Origin: Deltaproteobacteria bacterium
GTDB taxonomy: Bacteria; Desulfobacterota; Desulfobulbia; Desulfobulbales; SURF-16
Length of the DNA: 56,000 nucleotides
Direction of reading: 5' to 3'
Assembly: GCA_016219175.1 (NCBI GenBank)
Contig: JACRCD010000005.1
Coordinates: 1 to 56,000, forward strand
Below are positions 9,786-19,799 of the stretch, in pieces. Each line of letters opens with the position of its first letter. The stretch's first letter is position 1. A model generated the notes under the pieces. It had not been told where the DNA came from. It saw only the letters and a program-made list of their open reading frames with translations, and made no database searches. The position numbers were made by a program, and so were the translations under genes.

Positions 9786-9994
9786 CCTAAACCTTAAGCT
9801 TGTTCGCCCCTATCCGTTGCAGCAAACACAGAGATACAACGAGCTCATGTGTTAGCGCTGTGAGAAGTGCTGTCTTGCCATAGAACGCGCGGGCTCCCTT
9901 GGGTAACAATTTGAACCAACAAAAAGGAGACGTTGCGCCCTCTGTGGCAAAAAAGGATTTTCCCATCCGCCTTTCATAATTTGTTACGAGACCA

Positions 9995-12229
9995 TCACTC
10001 CCGATCCAGTATTTCCCGTATTTTTTGAGCGAGCAGACTGGGAATCAACGGTTTATTGAGAAACGAGACATTCGGCTCCAGCACTCCTTGCCGGGCAATG
10101 ATGTCATCGGTATAACCCGACATGAACAGCACCTTGATGCGGGGGTGCATTTCCCGCAGCGTCTCGGCGAATGCCCGGCACGACATGCCGGGCATGATCA
10201 CGTCGGTCAGGAGCAAATCAATTTTTCCGCCACTATTTTTACAGATCTCCACCGCATCCTCGCCGCAGGAGGCCTTCATGACCGAATATCCCAATGGCGT
10301 CAAGACCTCGAAGACAATATCGGGAATCGAGGCTTCATCATCAACAACCAGCACGGTTTCAGTCCCTCGCGGCAGATCGACGCCGGGGGGTGCGTCCATT
10401 CCATCCGCCGCGGCTTTCGTTTCGGGAAAATAGATCTTGAACGTCGTGCCGCAACCAAGTTCACTGTAGACATAAATATGCCCCTTGAGCTGCTTCATGA
10501 TGCCGTATACCGTGGAGAGACCCAATCCGGTCCCTTCCCCTTTCGCCTTGGTGGTGAAGAAGGGGTCGAAGATCTTTTCCTTTATCCCCGGGCTCAGGCC
10601 ATGGCCGGTATCGGTTACACCAAGCATCACATAGGTTCCCGGCAACACTTCGGCATGGGTCCGGCAATACTCCTTGTCAAATTCAAAGGTGTCCGTCTCG
10701 ATGAGCAGACTCCCCCCGTCCGGCATGGCATCCCTGGCATTGACGGCCAGGTTCATGATGATCTGCTCGACCTGCCCGGGGTCGGCCTTGATGTTGCCGG
10801 CGACCTCGCGAAGATTCAATCGTATCTCGACATTTTCACCGATCAACCGTCCCAGCATTTTGGTCATATTCTGGATCAGATTATTCAGGTTGAAAATCCT
10901 CATTTCCATTACCTGTTTGCGGCTGAAGGCCAGGAGCTGCCTGGTGAGATTTGAGGCACGCCGGGCCGCATCGGTAATGACTTTTATGCGGGGTCCCAGG
11001 GGATGATCTTCCGGCTGCCCCATCATACAGACCTCGCAGTAGCCGAGGATTACCGTCAAAATGTTATTGAAATCATGCGCCACTCCGCCGGCCAACAGGC
11101 CCAGGCTCTCCAGCCTCTGGGTCTGGTGCAGGGCGTCTTCCATTTTTTTCTTTTCCGTTATATCGACAAAGTGGCCGTCAAAACCGGAAATGACCCCATC
11201 CGCCCCGTATTCCGGGTAAAGGGAAAGCATGATGATGTGCTGGTTATGCCCCCGGTCAGATATCACCGTTTCAATCCCGGACAGCGTCCCGGCAATGGCA
11301 ACATTCCGCACATTGTCCCTGACATCTTCCGCCAGCAAGCCGAGAAAATCACCGCCAAGGTCGCACATCTCCTCAAGCTTGCGGTTGCCTTCCATGATCC
11401 TGAAATTGATGTCCAGCCGGAAAAGAGCATGTTCCACCCGCTCGAAAAGCTCACTGATTTTTTTCCGCGAGGCCATCAGCCGCAGCTCCCGGTCCCGGAT
11501 GGCTTGACTCATCTTATTGAATTCGGCCGCGAGCTGGCCGATTTCACCGGCCGTGTCAATCCGGGGAACCTCGGGGTATTCACCTTCCTGCAGGTCTTTT
11601 ACCGCGGAAAAAAGGGCATTGAGAGGTTTCAGGGCGACATTGAGAAGCACATTGACCAGAAGAAAGGCAGCCGCAATCAGAAGCCCGGCAAACAGCACGC
11701 CGTTCAGGATTATTTTGCGCGTGGTTTCCAACATGACCTTTTTTGAAAGGCCGATCCTGACCCAGCCGATATGATCCTTGACCAGCCTGCTTTGGTTCGC
11801 CTCCTCGAAGATATCGATATCCCGCTCGGACCGCATGGAAAAGACGGGCCCGTAGAATTCGAAATATCCGGCATGTTCACGGATGAAAACCGGTTCCCGG
11901 GAGGAGATATCCGCGGGCGGCTTCTGGCCCACCGCCATCCCGACATGGGCGATGATGTCGAATTCAGGGGTGAAGAAGGTGACAAACGGCACGTTTTTTA
12001 TTTCGCAGAGGGAAGAGGCGGCGCTGTTGACGATCTCCGGATTCTCCGTCAAGAACGGCAGTTCGGCGCTTTTGGCGGCGACGGCTGCCAGTATTTCCCC
12101 CCTTTTTACAATCTCTTCACGGAGGATGTTCTGCTCACCCCGGATGGCTGCCAGCGTATAGGCGATGGAAATGACGATAATGATCGGGCAGAAGAGCAGT
12201 AAGGCTTTTGTCTTAAAGGATAATCGCAT
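9995..12229 (-). CDS. Membrane hybrid histidine kinase (periplasmic sensor-HAMP-PAS-HK-REC)
   Basis: A 744-residue hybrid kinase. A first membrane helix (about 8-28) and a second (about 174-198) flank a periplasmic sensor domain of roughly 145 residues, single-Cache-like in size. A HAMP linker (200-252), a PAS-like domain (about 258-358), a HisKA with His385 (GGVAHDFNN) and an HATPase follow. The C-terminal receiver has Asp676 (LLTDVIMP). The receiver has MPGMSC where MPGMNG is usual. It is the last gene of a TonB-receptor, binding-protein, kinase operon, 32 bp after the binding protein. It is a close architectural paralogue of the kinase at 15772-18363. Confidence 0.92.
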   Translation of the reverse strand: MRLSFKTKALLLFCPIIIVISIAYTLAAIRGEQNILREEIVKRGEILAAVAAKSAELPFLTENPEIVNSAASSLCEIKNVPFVTFFTPEFDIIAHVGMAVGQKPPADISSREPVFIREHAGYFEFYGPVFSMRSERDIDIFEEANQSRLVKDHIGWVRIGLSKKVMLETTRKIILNGVLFAGLLIAAAFLLVNVLLNVALKPLNALFSAVKDLQEGEYPEVPRIDTAGEIGQLAAEFNKMSQAIRDRELRLMASRKKISELFERVEHALFRLDINFRIMEGNRKLEEMCDLGGDFLGLLAEDVRDNVRNVAIAGTLSGIETVISDRGHNQHIIMLSLYPEYGADGVISGFDGHFVDITEKKKMEDALHQTQRLESLGLLAGGVAHDFNNILTVILGYCEVCMMGQPEDHPLGPRIKVITDAARRASNLTRQLLAFSRKQVMEMRIFNLNNLIQNMTKMLGRLIGENVEIRLNLREVAGNIKADPGQVEQIIMNLAVNARDAMPDGGSLLIETDTFEFDKEYCRTHAEVLPGTYVMLGVTDTGHGLSPGIKEKIFDPFFTTKAKGEGTGLGLSTVYGIMKQLKGHIYVYSELGCGTTFKIYFPETKAAADGMDAPPGVDLPRGTETVLVVDDEASIPDIVFEVLTPLGYSVMKASCGEDAVEICKNSGGKIDLLLTDVIMPGMSCRAFAETLREMHPRIKVLFMSGYTDDIIARQGVLEPNVSFLNKPLIPSLLAQKIREILDRE

Positions 12230-12261
12230 GGAGATGATGTCCTCGTGTCACTGCCGGAAAT

Positions 12262-13161
12262 TCATGGATAAACCTGAGTAGCTTTTTTCAGCATTGCCTC
12301 CGGAACGGCGATCCCCATTTTATCGGCGGTGTTCCGGTTGATATATAAATTAAAATGCCGGGGCGGCAAGGCTTGGTTCCGCATGGAATTTTGCTGTTTG
12401 AGGGCCGCCTCCGCCATCATGCCGAGACTCCGGCCGGATGATTCGGGATCGAACTCCAGCGCAAACAGCGATCCCTCGCGGACATGTTTTTTAGAGATGC
12501 CCAGCAGAGGCACTTTTTCGCGAAAGGAAAAGAGATAAATCTCCTCAAGGGCCTTATTGGTGAGCAGGGAAAGATCCGGCAGCAGCAGCACCGCATCCGC
12601 CTTTTCGAGATTCTTGACGGTTTCAACGAATTCATACGTATTCGTGACCTCATAAACGGTCACCTGCGAGGGATCAGCGTCGTTCAGCAGCCGGACAACC
12701 CCGGGACTGGCGATAACGCAGATATTCTTGAGATGCGGCAGATAGGTGCTCACCAAGTGGAGGTATTCCCTGATCGGCGTACCCATGTACATCCCGGCGG
12801 TATTGGGACGGTCGATAGGGGGGGGCAGGACAACCAGGTCATAGAGGACGATGACCGAGGGGGGCAGGGTCAAGGCCTGGTCGATGGATGGCCGGCCCAG
12901 GGCGATAACGGCCCGGGCCGCATGCTGCTCAACAAGGGAGGCCAGCTTGCCGTCCACCTCGTCCGGCGCATAAACCACCACCTTCCGCCCCATGATTTCC
13001 TCGATGCCGGCAATCACCTGGACCACGGGTTTAAGCCGCGTATCGCCAACCACCAGCACCTCGTTGTTTCCCCTCGCATCGGCGCCGCAGATACAGGGAA
13101 CGGCAAGGAGAAGCACAACAAAACGGATGAATTGGTTTTTCTTAATTAACAAGCGATTCAT
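12262..13161 (-). CDS. Periplasmic ABC-type substrate-binding protein (PF04392-like), orphan
   Basis: A 299-residue protein with a signal peptide (MNRLLIKKNQFIRFVVLLLA). It then follows the two-lobed fold of the ABC_sub_bind family: VLVVGDTRLKPVVQVIAGIE, and late motifs (FNLYINRNTADKMGI) shared with the second binding protein at 18382-19350. The ATG at 13161 is preferred over one at 13188 because GAGGGTG lies a few bases upstream. It sits between a TonB receptor and a kinase, with no permease or ATPase gene nearby. A sensory role handing ligand occupancy to the kinase is inferred. Confidence 0.82.
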   Translation of the reverse strand: MNRLLIKKNQFIRFVVLLLAVPCICGADARGNNEVLVVGDTRLKPVVQVIAGIEEIMGRKVVVYAPDEVDGKLASLVEQHAARAVIALGRPSIDQALTLPPSVIVLYDLVVLPPPIDRPNTAGMYMGTPIREYLHLVSTYLPHLKNICVIASPGVVRLLNDADPSQVTVYEVTNTYEFVETVKNLEKADAVLLLPDLSLLTNKALEEIYLFSFREKVPLLGISKKHVREGSLFALEFDPESSGRSLGMMAEAALKQQNSMRNQALPPRHFNLYINRNTADKMGIAVPEAMLKKATQVYP

Positions 13162-13228
13162 TTTCACCCTCAGCGCCTGAATAGTCATCGAGGTAGAAGG
13201 ATGGGAAGCCTCCGCGCGGTTGTCGCCG

Positions 13229-15115
13229 CTAAAAGGCTATCCGTAAACCGGCCTCGAGCCAACGATCCGGATTTTCAAACACATAGTGCCAATAATGTCT
13301 GCCGTTAAAGAGATTACGGGCGCTCACAAAAAAATTCGTGGTGGTGTTTTCGGTGACGAATATATCCTTGTTATAATGAAGGTCCCAGATCATGTCGTCA
13401 TAACTGGCGCCGGTCGAGGCTTCATTGGCATCAAGCCAGCGGTAATAGCCGATCAGCAGCAGGTTGCCGAGCCGCCCGGCCTGGTATTGCAATTTCAGGT
13501 TCAGGCCATAGGCATCGTCACTGATCCCGCCATAGGGCTCCAGCCGGACATAGGTAAAGCTGCAACCGGCCGTAAGATTGTCAAGGGGGCTCGTGGCGGC
13601 GCCCAGTTCGAAGCCGGTTCTTTCCGATTCTCCCCCGTTCGTAAAGAGTCCGGCCTCGTCGTTCAAAAACCAGCTTTCGTCCTGATGATGATAGAAGATG
13701 TCCGCCTTCAGGTGGAGGTTGCGGAAACGGGATGATTCGATGCCGGCCTGCAGGGACCAGATGTCCTCCGGTTCCAGATCCGGATAGCCGGCATACCCCG
13801 GGGTACCCACCACCAGCCCGATGGCGGGCCGGATGAAGCCGCGCGCGGCCGTGGCCCGCAAAAGGGTCTGCTCATCGATTGGATAGGTCAGCCCCAGACT
13901 CGGACTGACGATGTCATCGGTAGCGGCGCCGGCGATGGACAGGTGGTCGTAGCGCAGGCCGGGGGTGACGGACAACTTGTCCAGCCGTAAGGTGTCATTG
14001 AGGTAAACCGCCCATTCCTTCCTGGTTTCGGTCCCCCATTCGACCGGCGCGGCAGTCGCGAAAAAATAGGAACTGTCATTCTCCCCCCGGCTCAAATCCA
14101 TGCCAAGGAGCAGGGTGTGATTCCCCTGTTCCCAGGTGAGACTGGAGCTGCCCCCATAAAGCCCATTGTCCAGGAGCCGGCTTTCCAGATGTGCGCCGGA
14201 GGTCATTGTTTCAAAAGAATTTTGCCGCTCCTGGCCGAGAAAGTACAGATCAAGGCTGAGCCGGAGAGCAGAGGAGAGGCCGGCCTCAAGTTTGCCGGTA
14301 ACCAGATAATTTTTTATATCCGACAGATAGCTCCGGTCATATGCAGCCCACTCAAAGTCTTTATAATCGGGATGCCAGTACCCCGCGGTGAAAGTCACCG
14401 CGACCTTCTCGGTCAGCGCCGAGGCGAATTTGCCATAGAAACTTTTGTTTTCGAAATACTTGTCTCCCACCAGCCCGTCGGAGTCCATGGAACCGCCGTA
14501 CAGGTAATAGCCCTGCTTGCCGTGCCCGGCCGCCGCTTCGGCGCGATACTCCCGGCTATTCCCCTCCCCCTGGGAGCCATACAACGTGCCGGTGGGACGG
14601 TTCCCGCTTCCCGCCGGCTTGGTGACGATGTTGATGACCCCGCCCAGGGCCGAGCCCCAGGCGGATGAGGAGGGGCCCTTGAGCACCTCGATGCGGTCGA
14701 TGATCTGAACCGGGATACCGCCCGTCTCGGGCCAGCCGGAATCGACATCGTTTAAGCGCACCCCGTCCAGAAGAATGAGAACGTGCTCATAATCCGAACC
14801 ATGGATACTCAAGGCCGCCATGCCGCCGAAATCACCGCCCCGGAAAGCGACCCGCACGCCGGTCACGGTCCGCAGGATCTCGTTGACCGAATGGGCATTC
14901 ATGGCCCGGATCTCCTCGGCCGTGATCACCGACATGTTCTCGGCCACGTGCCGTAATCTGGTGGGCCGCCGGGTGGGGGTTTCGACCAGCAGCTCCTCCC
15001 AATCGTAGTAAAGGAGCAGCTCAGCGGTGGTTTTCGATTCGAGTTCGGCAAGGACGACGGCAAAGCAGGGAGAAGCGATGAACAGCAAGGCGGCCATGAC
15101 ACTTATGATTTTCAC
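13229..15115 (-). CDS. TonB-dependent outer-membrane receptor
   Basis: A 628-residue TonB-dependent receptor, about the usual size. It has a signal peptide (MKIISVMAALLFIASPCFA). A plug domain spans about residues 55-175, with VITAEEIRAMNAHSVNEILR, VLILLDGVRLND and IEVLKGPSSSAWGSALGGVI. A 22-strand-type barrel follows and ends in an aromatic-rich C-terminus (WLEAGLRIAF). The start is a GTG with GGAGG eight bases upstream. It is the first gene of the operon with a binding protein and a hybrid kinase. The substrate is unknown; no cobalamin riboswitch or Fur box was recognised upstream. Confidence 0.93.
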   Translation of the reverse strand: MKIISVMAALLFIASPCFAVVLAELESKTTAELLLYYDWEELLVETPTRRPTRLRHVAENMSVITAEEIRAMNAHSVNEILRTVTGVRVAFRGGDFGGMAALSIHGSDYEHVLILLDGVRLNDVDSGWPETGGIPVQIIDRIEVLKGPSSSAWGSALGGVINIVTKPAGSGNRPTGTLYGSQGEGNSREYRAEAAAGHGKQGYYLYGGSMDSDGLVGDKYFENKSFYGKFASALTEKVAVTFTAGYWHPDYKDFEWAAYDRSYLSDIKNYLVTGKLEAGLSSALRLSLDLYFLGQERQNSFETMTSGAHLESRLLDNGLYGGSSSLTWEQGNHTLLLGMDLSRGENDSSYFFATAAPVEWGTETRKEWAVYLNDTLRLDKLSVTPGLRYDHLSIAGAATDDIVSPSLGLTYPIDEQTLLRATAARGFIRPAIGLVVGTPGYAGYPDLEPEDIWSLQAGIESSRFRNLHLKADIFYHHQDESWFLNDEAGLFTNGGESERTGFELGAATSPLDNLTAGCSFTYVRLEPYGGISDDAYGLNLKLQYQAGRLGNLLLIGYYRWLDANEASTGASYDDMIWDLHYNKDIFVTENTTTNFFVSARNLFNGRHYWHYVFENPDRWLEAGLRIAF

Positions 15116-15551
15116 CAGCCGGTCCTCCAGGACATTGTACAGAAAGTTGACACGAATTGGCGGTTCCAGCGGCTAGCAAACGATTGAATGACCTCACGAC
15201 AGCCGGCGACTAATAATACATATCTGAAATTTAGAGTTCCGCTTCGCAAACGGTTGATTGTTGCTCGGGAGACAGATTTAATTTTTCTTTCTTGAGCATC
15301 ATCAATTCGTTGCATCGCGACCCCGTTGAGCTGTGAAAATCATTCTGTCCCCGGCGGGGGAAAGAAAAATAAAATCAGTCCCCTTCCACCTGAGATAATG
15401 CGAAACTCTAAACTCCAGAATAAATATATCATTTTTTGGGAATTTACTTACCACTATTTTTCAGCCACTCAGGACAAACTTTTTATCAGCGCGCCGGCCT
15501 GGCGCACGAGAAAAAAATGCAAAAAATGGCTGCGGCCGACAACCCACCACT

Positions 15552-15593
15552 CTTAGCCATCCAGGCTTTGCCGCCGGCTTTTTACGAGTTCAG
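15552..15593. repeat. Partial R1 repeat (one end only)
   Basis: This matches the right end of the R1 palindrome family: CTTAGCCATCCAGGCTTT followed by CTTTTTACGAGTTCA. The left arm and central part are missing, so this is a decayed or truncated copy. It lies about 30 bp before the 117-bp inverted-repeat element. Confidence 0.6.
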
Positions 15594-15622
15594 CATATCC
15601 TGGGGGCTTAGAAATTTTAAAA

Positions 15623-15739
15623 ATACCGTTTATCTGTGTCGTCATGCCAGCATGTTTTTAGCTGGCATCCAGTGATGATCTGGATTCCGGCTTAAACCAT
15701 GCCGGAATGACGGACCATTCGAGACGTGATAAACGGTAT
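15623..15739. mobile_element. 117-bp element with perfect 12-bp terminal inverted repeats
   Basis: The ends ATACCGTTTATC (15623-15634) and GATAAACGGTAT (15728-15739) are perfect inverted repeats. The interior is itself palindromic, with CATGCCAGCATG, GGATTCCGG and CCATGCCGGAATGACGG. No protein is encoded. The structure fits a non-autonomous MITE-like element. No clear target-site duplication is visible, and only one copy occurs in the window. Confidence 0.6.
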
Positions 15740-15771
15740 ATCAACAAATTGCTGAATTCCTTATGGAAATC

Positions 15772-18363
15772 TCATGAAGGTTTACGATCCAGGATCTCCC
15801 GGATCTTTCTGGTCAGCATGCTCGGCACCAATGGTTTGTTGATGAAATAACAGCCGGGCGTGAGCACGCCGTGATGGGTGATGATATTGTCCGTGTAGCC
15901 TGACATGAACAGGACACGGGTCTCCGGATGGCTTCCGGCCAGTGCCTCGGCAAGTTTTTTGCCGTTCATGCCGGGCATGATCACATCGGTGATCAGCAGA
16001 TCAATCTTGCACTCCAGGGTTTTGCATAATTCCAGGGCCTGTTCGCCGCTGCCGGCAAGCAGGACATCGTAGCCGAGCGGCTCCAGGGTATCGCGCACCA
16101 GATCGCGAATGGAGGATTCATCATCGACCACCAGCAGCTTCTCCGTACCTCCGACCAGGGCATCCACGGCCTTGACCTCAATCGCTTCACATTGCTCGTT
16201 GATTTCCGGGAAAAAGATCTTGAAGGTCGTGCCGCAGCCGACCTCGCTGTAGACAAATATATGTCCTTTCATCTGTTTGACGATGCCGTAGACGGTGGAG
16301 AGCCCGAGGCCGGTTCCCTTGCCCCGTTCCTTGGTGGTGAAAAACGGATCGAATATATGGCTCTTGACTTCCGGGGTCATGCCGGTGCCGGTATCCGTGA
16401 CACTGAAGGCGACATAGGAACCGGGCACGATTTCAGCATGGGTCCGGCAGTATTTCTCATCCAGTTCGACATTGTAGGTCTCAAAAAACAGCTTTCCCCC
16501 GTCGGGCATGGCGTCGCGGGCATTGACGGCCAGATTCATGATAATCTGCTCCACCTGACCGGGGTCCGCCAGGATATTGCCGACCGGCTTATCCAGATTC
16601 GACTCCATTTCAATATGTTCACCGATCAGCCTTCCCAGCATTTTCAACATATTGGCAATCAGGCTGTTCAAGTTGACCACCTTCATCTCCATGACCTGCT
16701 TGCGGCTGAAGGCCAGCAGCTGGCGGGTGAGCGCCGCCGCCCGGCGGCCGGCGTCGTGGATGGCCTTGATTTTCTGGTACAGGGGATTGGCCTCGTGCAC
16801 TTGCATCAGGATAATCTCACTGTAACCGATAATGGTGGTGAGCAGATTGTTGAAATCATGCGCCACTCCGCCGGTGAGAATGCCGATCGTCTCCAGTTTC
16901 TGCGCCTGCAGCAGCTGCGCTTCAAGACTCTTTTTTTCCGTAACATCAATATTATACTCGATCACCTGGGAGACTTGGCCATTGCTGCCGAAAATCGGGT
17001 AACCGTAGATTTCAAAAATCTTTTCACGACCGTTGTCCTGCCGGTGAACATGTTCCACCACCACCGGTTTCCCTGTCTTTTTTATTTCGGCGATGGGGCA
17101 TGGATGCTGGGCGCCGCGGCAGGGGGAATCGGCATGGTGGGTAAGTTTGTAACAGGTGTCAGCCGGTAAAAAGGCCCCGAAACTCGCGGCGGAATTGGCC
17201 AGCTTGATCGTGTAATTTTCCGCGTCGATCACATAGAACGGCTGGGTCATGGATTCAATGACGTTGCGGACGAAATTTTTTTCCTCCTCAACCGCGTTGA
17301 TGGTGGCCATGAGCTTGGTTGTCATGGTGTTAAAGGCCAGGGAGAGATCTTCCAGTTCATCGAGTCTTTTCGATGCCGCCCGCCGGGAGAAGTCCCCCTT
17401 GCTGATCGCCCTGGCCGTCCCGGCCAGGTCCTCAATCGGCTTGACAATCTGCCGGACCACGATAACCCCCAGGGTAAGGGCGCCGAAGATGATGAAGAAG
17501 AGGAAGCAGGCAATGCCGAACAGGGATTTGTTAATATGCCTCAGCGCTTCGTCAGCCGGCATCTCGGTGACGAAATTGATAAACTGGCTGCCGAATGCCA
17601 TCTTCTGGGACGCCACAACCGCTTTTTCCCCACTGATGCCGGTCATGATGCTCGGCTGCGCCGGGGCCGCGAAATAGGTGTTCTTGAGAACGAGAGAACG
17701 ATTGGGATGGACGATAACCCGCCCATCGAGATCGGTGAGATAGGCGATGCCGCGCCTGCCGATCTGCATCCTGCCAACCAACTGCCACATATACTGCAAT
17801 TTTATTTCCAAAGTCAGAATATTCCTGAGCGCCAGGGTTTCCAGATCTCTTATCGGGAAACTCATCTTGATCAGGGGTTCCCCGGACTCACTGCTGAAAT
17901 AAACCGGACTGTAAAAGATGTCTTCCCGCTGGACGACGTTTCTGTATTCGGGCAGATCCGACCGATCGCGCAGATCACTGTCGGTGATCAGTTCTTTCTG
18001 GGAAATCCGGATGGTTTCTTTTCCTTCCGCATCAAGAAGGGACATCTCGGTAAATATCGACTCGTGCATACTGTCGCGGCCGGAGGAAAAAAACTTGGAC
18101 AGCATCAGTTTCTGCCGGTCAGGCGTCATATCCGGCAGATAATTGGTTTTCAGCAGGGTCCGCACGATGGTTTCCTGTTCATGCAGAAAGAAGAAGATAT
18201 TGTCCGCGGCCAGGCTCGTCATCTGCTGCTGCAATCTTTTGACCTGTTTTTTTTCAACAACATAATTCTGCCAGGAAAGAAAGCCGGCGAGTAACACGAG
18301 CGGCAAGACAAAAAAACAGAGCAAGGGGATCAGCAGCCAGGTTCTGATGCTGTTTTTAAACAT
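15772..18363 (-). CDS. Membrane hybrid histidine kinase (dCache-HAMP-Cys-rich PAS-HK-REC)
   Basis: An 863-residue hybrid kinase. Membrane helices at about 8-30 and 280-303 flank a periplasmic domain of about 250 residues, sized and patterned like a double Cache domain (SLLDAEGKETIRIS, AYLTDLDGRVIVHP). A HAMP domain (305-358) precedes a PAS domain (365-475) that carries three cysteines, C404, C415 and C422, in CYKLTHH...PC...HPCP. HisKA His502 (GGVAHDFNN), an HATPase and a receiver with Asp793 (LITDVIMP) complete it. It lies 18 bp after a binding-protein gene, repeating the arrangement at 9995-13161. It probably senses that binding protein or a small periplasmic ligand. Confidence 0.92.
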   Translation of the reverse strand: MFKNSIRTWLLIPLLCFFVLPLVLLAGFLSWQNYVVEKKQVKRLQQQMTSLAADNIFFFLHEQETIVRTLLKTNYLPDMTPDRQKLMLSKFFSSGRDSMHESIFTEMSLLDAEGKETIRISQKELITDSDLRDRSDLPEYRNVVQREDIFYSPVYFSSESGEPLIKMSFPIRDLETLALRNILTLEIKLQYMWQLVGRMQIGRRGIAYLTDLDGRVIVHPNRSLVLKNTYFAAPAQPSIMTGISGEKAVVASQKMAFGSQFINFVTEMPADEALRHINKSLFGIACFLFFIIFGALTLGVIVVRQIVKPIEDLAGTARAISKGDFSRRAASKRLDELEDLSLAFNTMTTKLMATINAVEEEKNFVRNVIESMTQPFYVIDAENYTIKLANSAASFGAFLPADTCYKLTHHADSPCRGAQHPCPIAEIKKTGKPVVVEHVHRQDNGREKIFEIYGYPIFGSNGQVSQVIEYNIDVTEKKSLEAQLLQAQKLETIGILTGGVAHDFNNLLTTIIGYSEIILMQVHEANPLYQKIKAIHDAGRRAAALTRQLLAFSRKQVMEMKVVNLNSLIANMLKMLGRLIGEHIEMESNLDKPVGNILADPGQVEQIIMNLAVNARDAMPDGGKLFFETYNVELDEKYCRTHAEIVPGSYVAFSVTDTGTGMTPEVKSHIFDPFFTTKERGKGTGLGLSTVYGIVKQMKGHIFVYSEVGCGTTFKIFFPEINEQCEAIEVKAVDALVGGTEKLLVVDDESSIRDLVRDTLEPLGYDVLLAGSGEQALELCKTLECKIDLLITDVIMPGMNGKKLAEALAGSHPETRVLFMSGYTDNIITHHGVLTPGCYFINKPLVPSMLTRKIREILDRKPS

Positions 18364-18381
18364 GAAGGCGTCCTTTTTTGC

Positions 18382-19350
18382 TCAACGGATGATTTCATCC
18401 GCCTGCAGAAGAATATCGTTGGCGATCTTCAGGCCCAGCTTATCCGCGGTATTGAGGTTGATGCCGAGAAAGAATTCGGCTGTTTCCGAGGGAACGTCCG
18501 CTGGAGATGCCCCACGCAGCACTTGGGCGGCGAGGCGGCTCGCCTGCCGGCCGATCCGGTAAAGATCCGGACAGTAGGAGACCAGAACCCCCTCCGAACA
18601 TTTTTCAATTGCCGCGGCCGTGGGCAATTTCCGGAGCAAGGCGGCCTGGGCGATCTTGTCCGCATGGGTGGAAATGAGCATGGAATGTAAAAGGATAACA
18701 GCATCAGCGTCTTCAGGCATGGATGCGAGTGCGGCATCGAGTTCTTCCTCGGAACGGACTTCCCCCTCCAGAATCGTCACCCCGAGGGACCGGGCGGCTT
18801 GCCGCAGAGAGGCCAGACTCTGGCTGGCGGCCTTGGTGTCAAAGCAGATCGGCACATAGACCCGTTTTATGCCCGGGACCAGGGCCAGAAGCCATTCAAG
18901 GGTTTTCGGCACGCTGCCGCAGATCTGTACCCCGGTGAGATCGCCCCCCGGTTCAGAAAGGGATTTGATGATGCCGGATTCAACCGGATCATGGATGGCA
19001 AACACGGCCGGGATATTTCCGCCGGCAATCGCCTTCATGGTTTTCTGGGTTGCGGGAGTGGTGGCGGTGAAGATGAGGCTCATCTTCCTGGCAACCATAT
19101 CGTGCAGCGCCGCCTCTATCTGATCTTCCTGCTCGCACTTTGTATAGATGACATTGTCCCCTTCCTGAAAACCGAAGGAAGACAGCCCCTCCATGAATCC
19201 CCGGACAATTTCCGCTGATCCCTTATTTGGATTGACGATGCCGACCAGGTAGTTCCGGTTGTGAAAAGAACTGAAGCGGGACCAGGCGACATAGCCGATC
19301 CCGGCCAGGAAAGTCAGCGTCAGGAGCAAGGCGGTAATACGAGTTTTCAT
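18382..19350 (-). CDS. Periplasmic ABC-type substrate-binding protein (PF04392), orphan
   Basis: A 322-residue protein of the ABC_sub_bind family. It has an N-terminal hydrophobic export signal or anchor (about 7-24). Its family motifs include VGIVNPNKGSAEIVRGFMEG, IFTATTPATQKTMKA and GVQICGSVPKTLEW, and it ends with FFLGINLNTADKLGLKIAND. Members bind small ligands such as aromatic or amino-acid-like compounds. No ABC permease or ATPase gene is adjacent; the next gene, 18 bp on, is a dCache hybrid kinase. A sensory partnership is inferred. Confidence 0.88.
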   Translation of the reverse strand: MKTRITALLLTLTFLAGIGYVAWSRFSSFHNRNYLVGIVNPNKGSAEIVRGFMEGLSSFGFQEGDNVIYTKCEQEDQIEAALHDMVARKMSLIFTATTPATQKTMKAIAGGNIPAVFAIHDPVESGIIKSLSEPGGDLTGVQICGSVPKTLEWLLALVPGIKRVYVPICFDTKAASQSLASLRQAARSLGVTILEGEVRSEEELDAALASMPEDADAVILLHSMLISTHADKIAQAALLRKLPTAAAIEKCSEGVLVSYCPDLYRIGRQASRLAAQVLRGASPADVPSETAEFFLGINLNTADKLGLKIANDILLQADEIIR

Positions 19351-19799
19351 CTTTTACCTCTGAATCCATTATGTTCATTCGCCACCACCCCTGCTTCTTC
19401 CCCTAGCAAACGAACCAGCTCAACCGGTTATCGCACCCTCTCATTTTCCCGGCACTCGACGGCATACAGGCGTTCCTTATTTTGTAAAATAAATAACATG
19501 GACTTTCAAGTGAATACGAGATTTCAATTCGATAAAGAAAAACGGCATCGCCGTTAATCACCTTCGCGATTGTTAATGGAGGCTCTTGCAAAATAAGCAA
19601 AAGAGTGGTTCCTGTCATTTCGACCGAAGGGAGAAATCCTATAAAATCATGGCCATCAAAGATTCCTCACTACGTTCGGAATGACACGCAGGTTCATTTT
19701 GCAAGAGCCTCAATGGTGAAGAAATTAGATTGCAAACAAAAGCGGGACAATGCTATGCTTTTCTTAAGAAAAAATTTTTAAGAACACCGGGACGAAACG
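19351..19799. other. Intergenic region containing a 133-bp MITE
   Basis: No gene is seen in this 449-bp stretch. It holds the divergent promoter regions of the binding-protein/kinase operon and of the gene at 19800, plus the 133-bp mobile element at 19579-19711. The sequence between the element and 19800 is AT-rich. Confidence 0.6.
19579..19711. mobile_element. 133-bp MITE, family R2, copy 1
   Basis: The element begins GAGGCTCTTGCAAAAT and ends ATTTTGCAAGAGCCTC, a 16-bp perfect terminal inverted repeat. It is flanked by AATG on both sides (19575-19578 and 19712-19715), a candidate 4-bp target-site duplication. The interior contains TCATTTCGACCGAAGG and TTCCTCACTACGTTCGGAAT. A copy of exactly the same length lies inverted at 39670-39802. 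It has no coding capacity and must depend on a transposase encoded elsewhere. Confidence 0.85.

Larger units (their letters stand above)
15116..15771. other. Repeat-rich intergenic region upstream of the TonB operon
   Basis: There is no gene in this 656-bp stretch. It holds a fragment near 15333-15393 (AAAATCATTCTGTCCCCGG and GAAAGAAAAATAAAATC) that recurs in part at 39895 and 49240 and resembles the flanks of REP-associated elements. It also holds a partial R1 repeat (15552-15593) and a 117-bp inverted-repeat element (15623-15739). The promoter for the receptor operon should lie in 15116-15320, but I could not define it. Confidence 0.6.

Noticed and set aside
15116-15320. Possible cobalamin riboswitch or Fur box upstream of the TonB receptor
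   Set aside because: No B12-box core or Fur-like palindrome could be found by eye.
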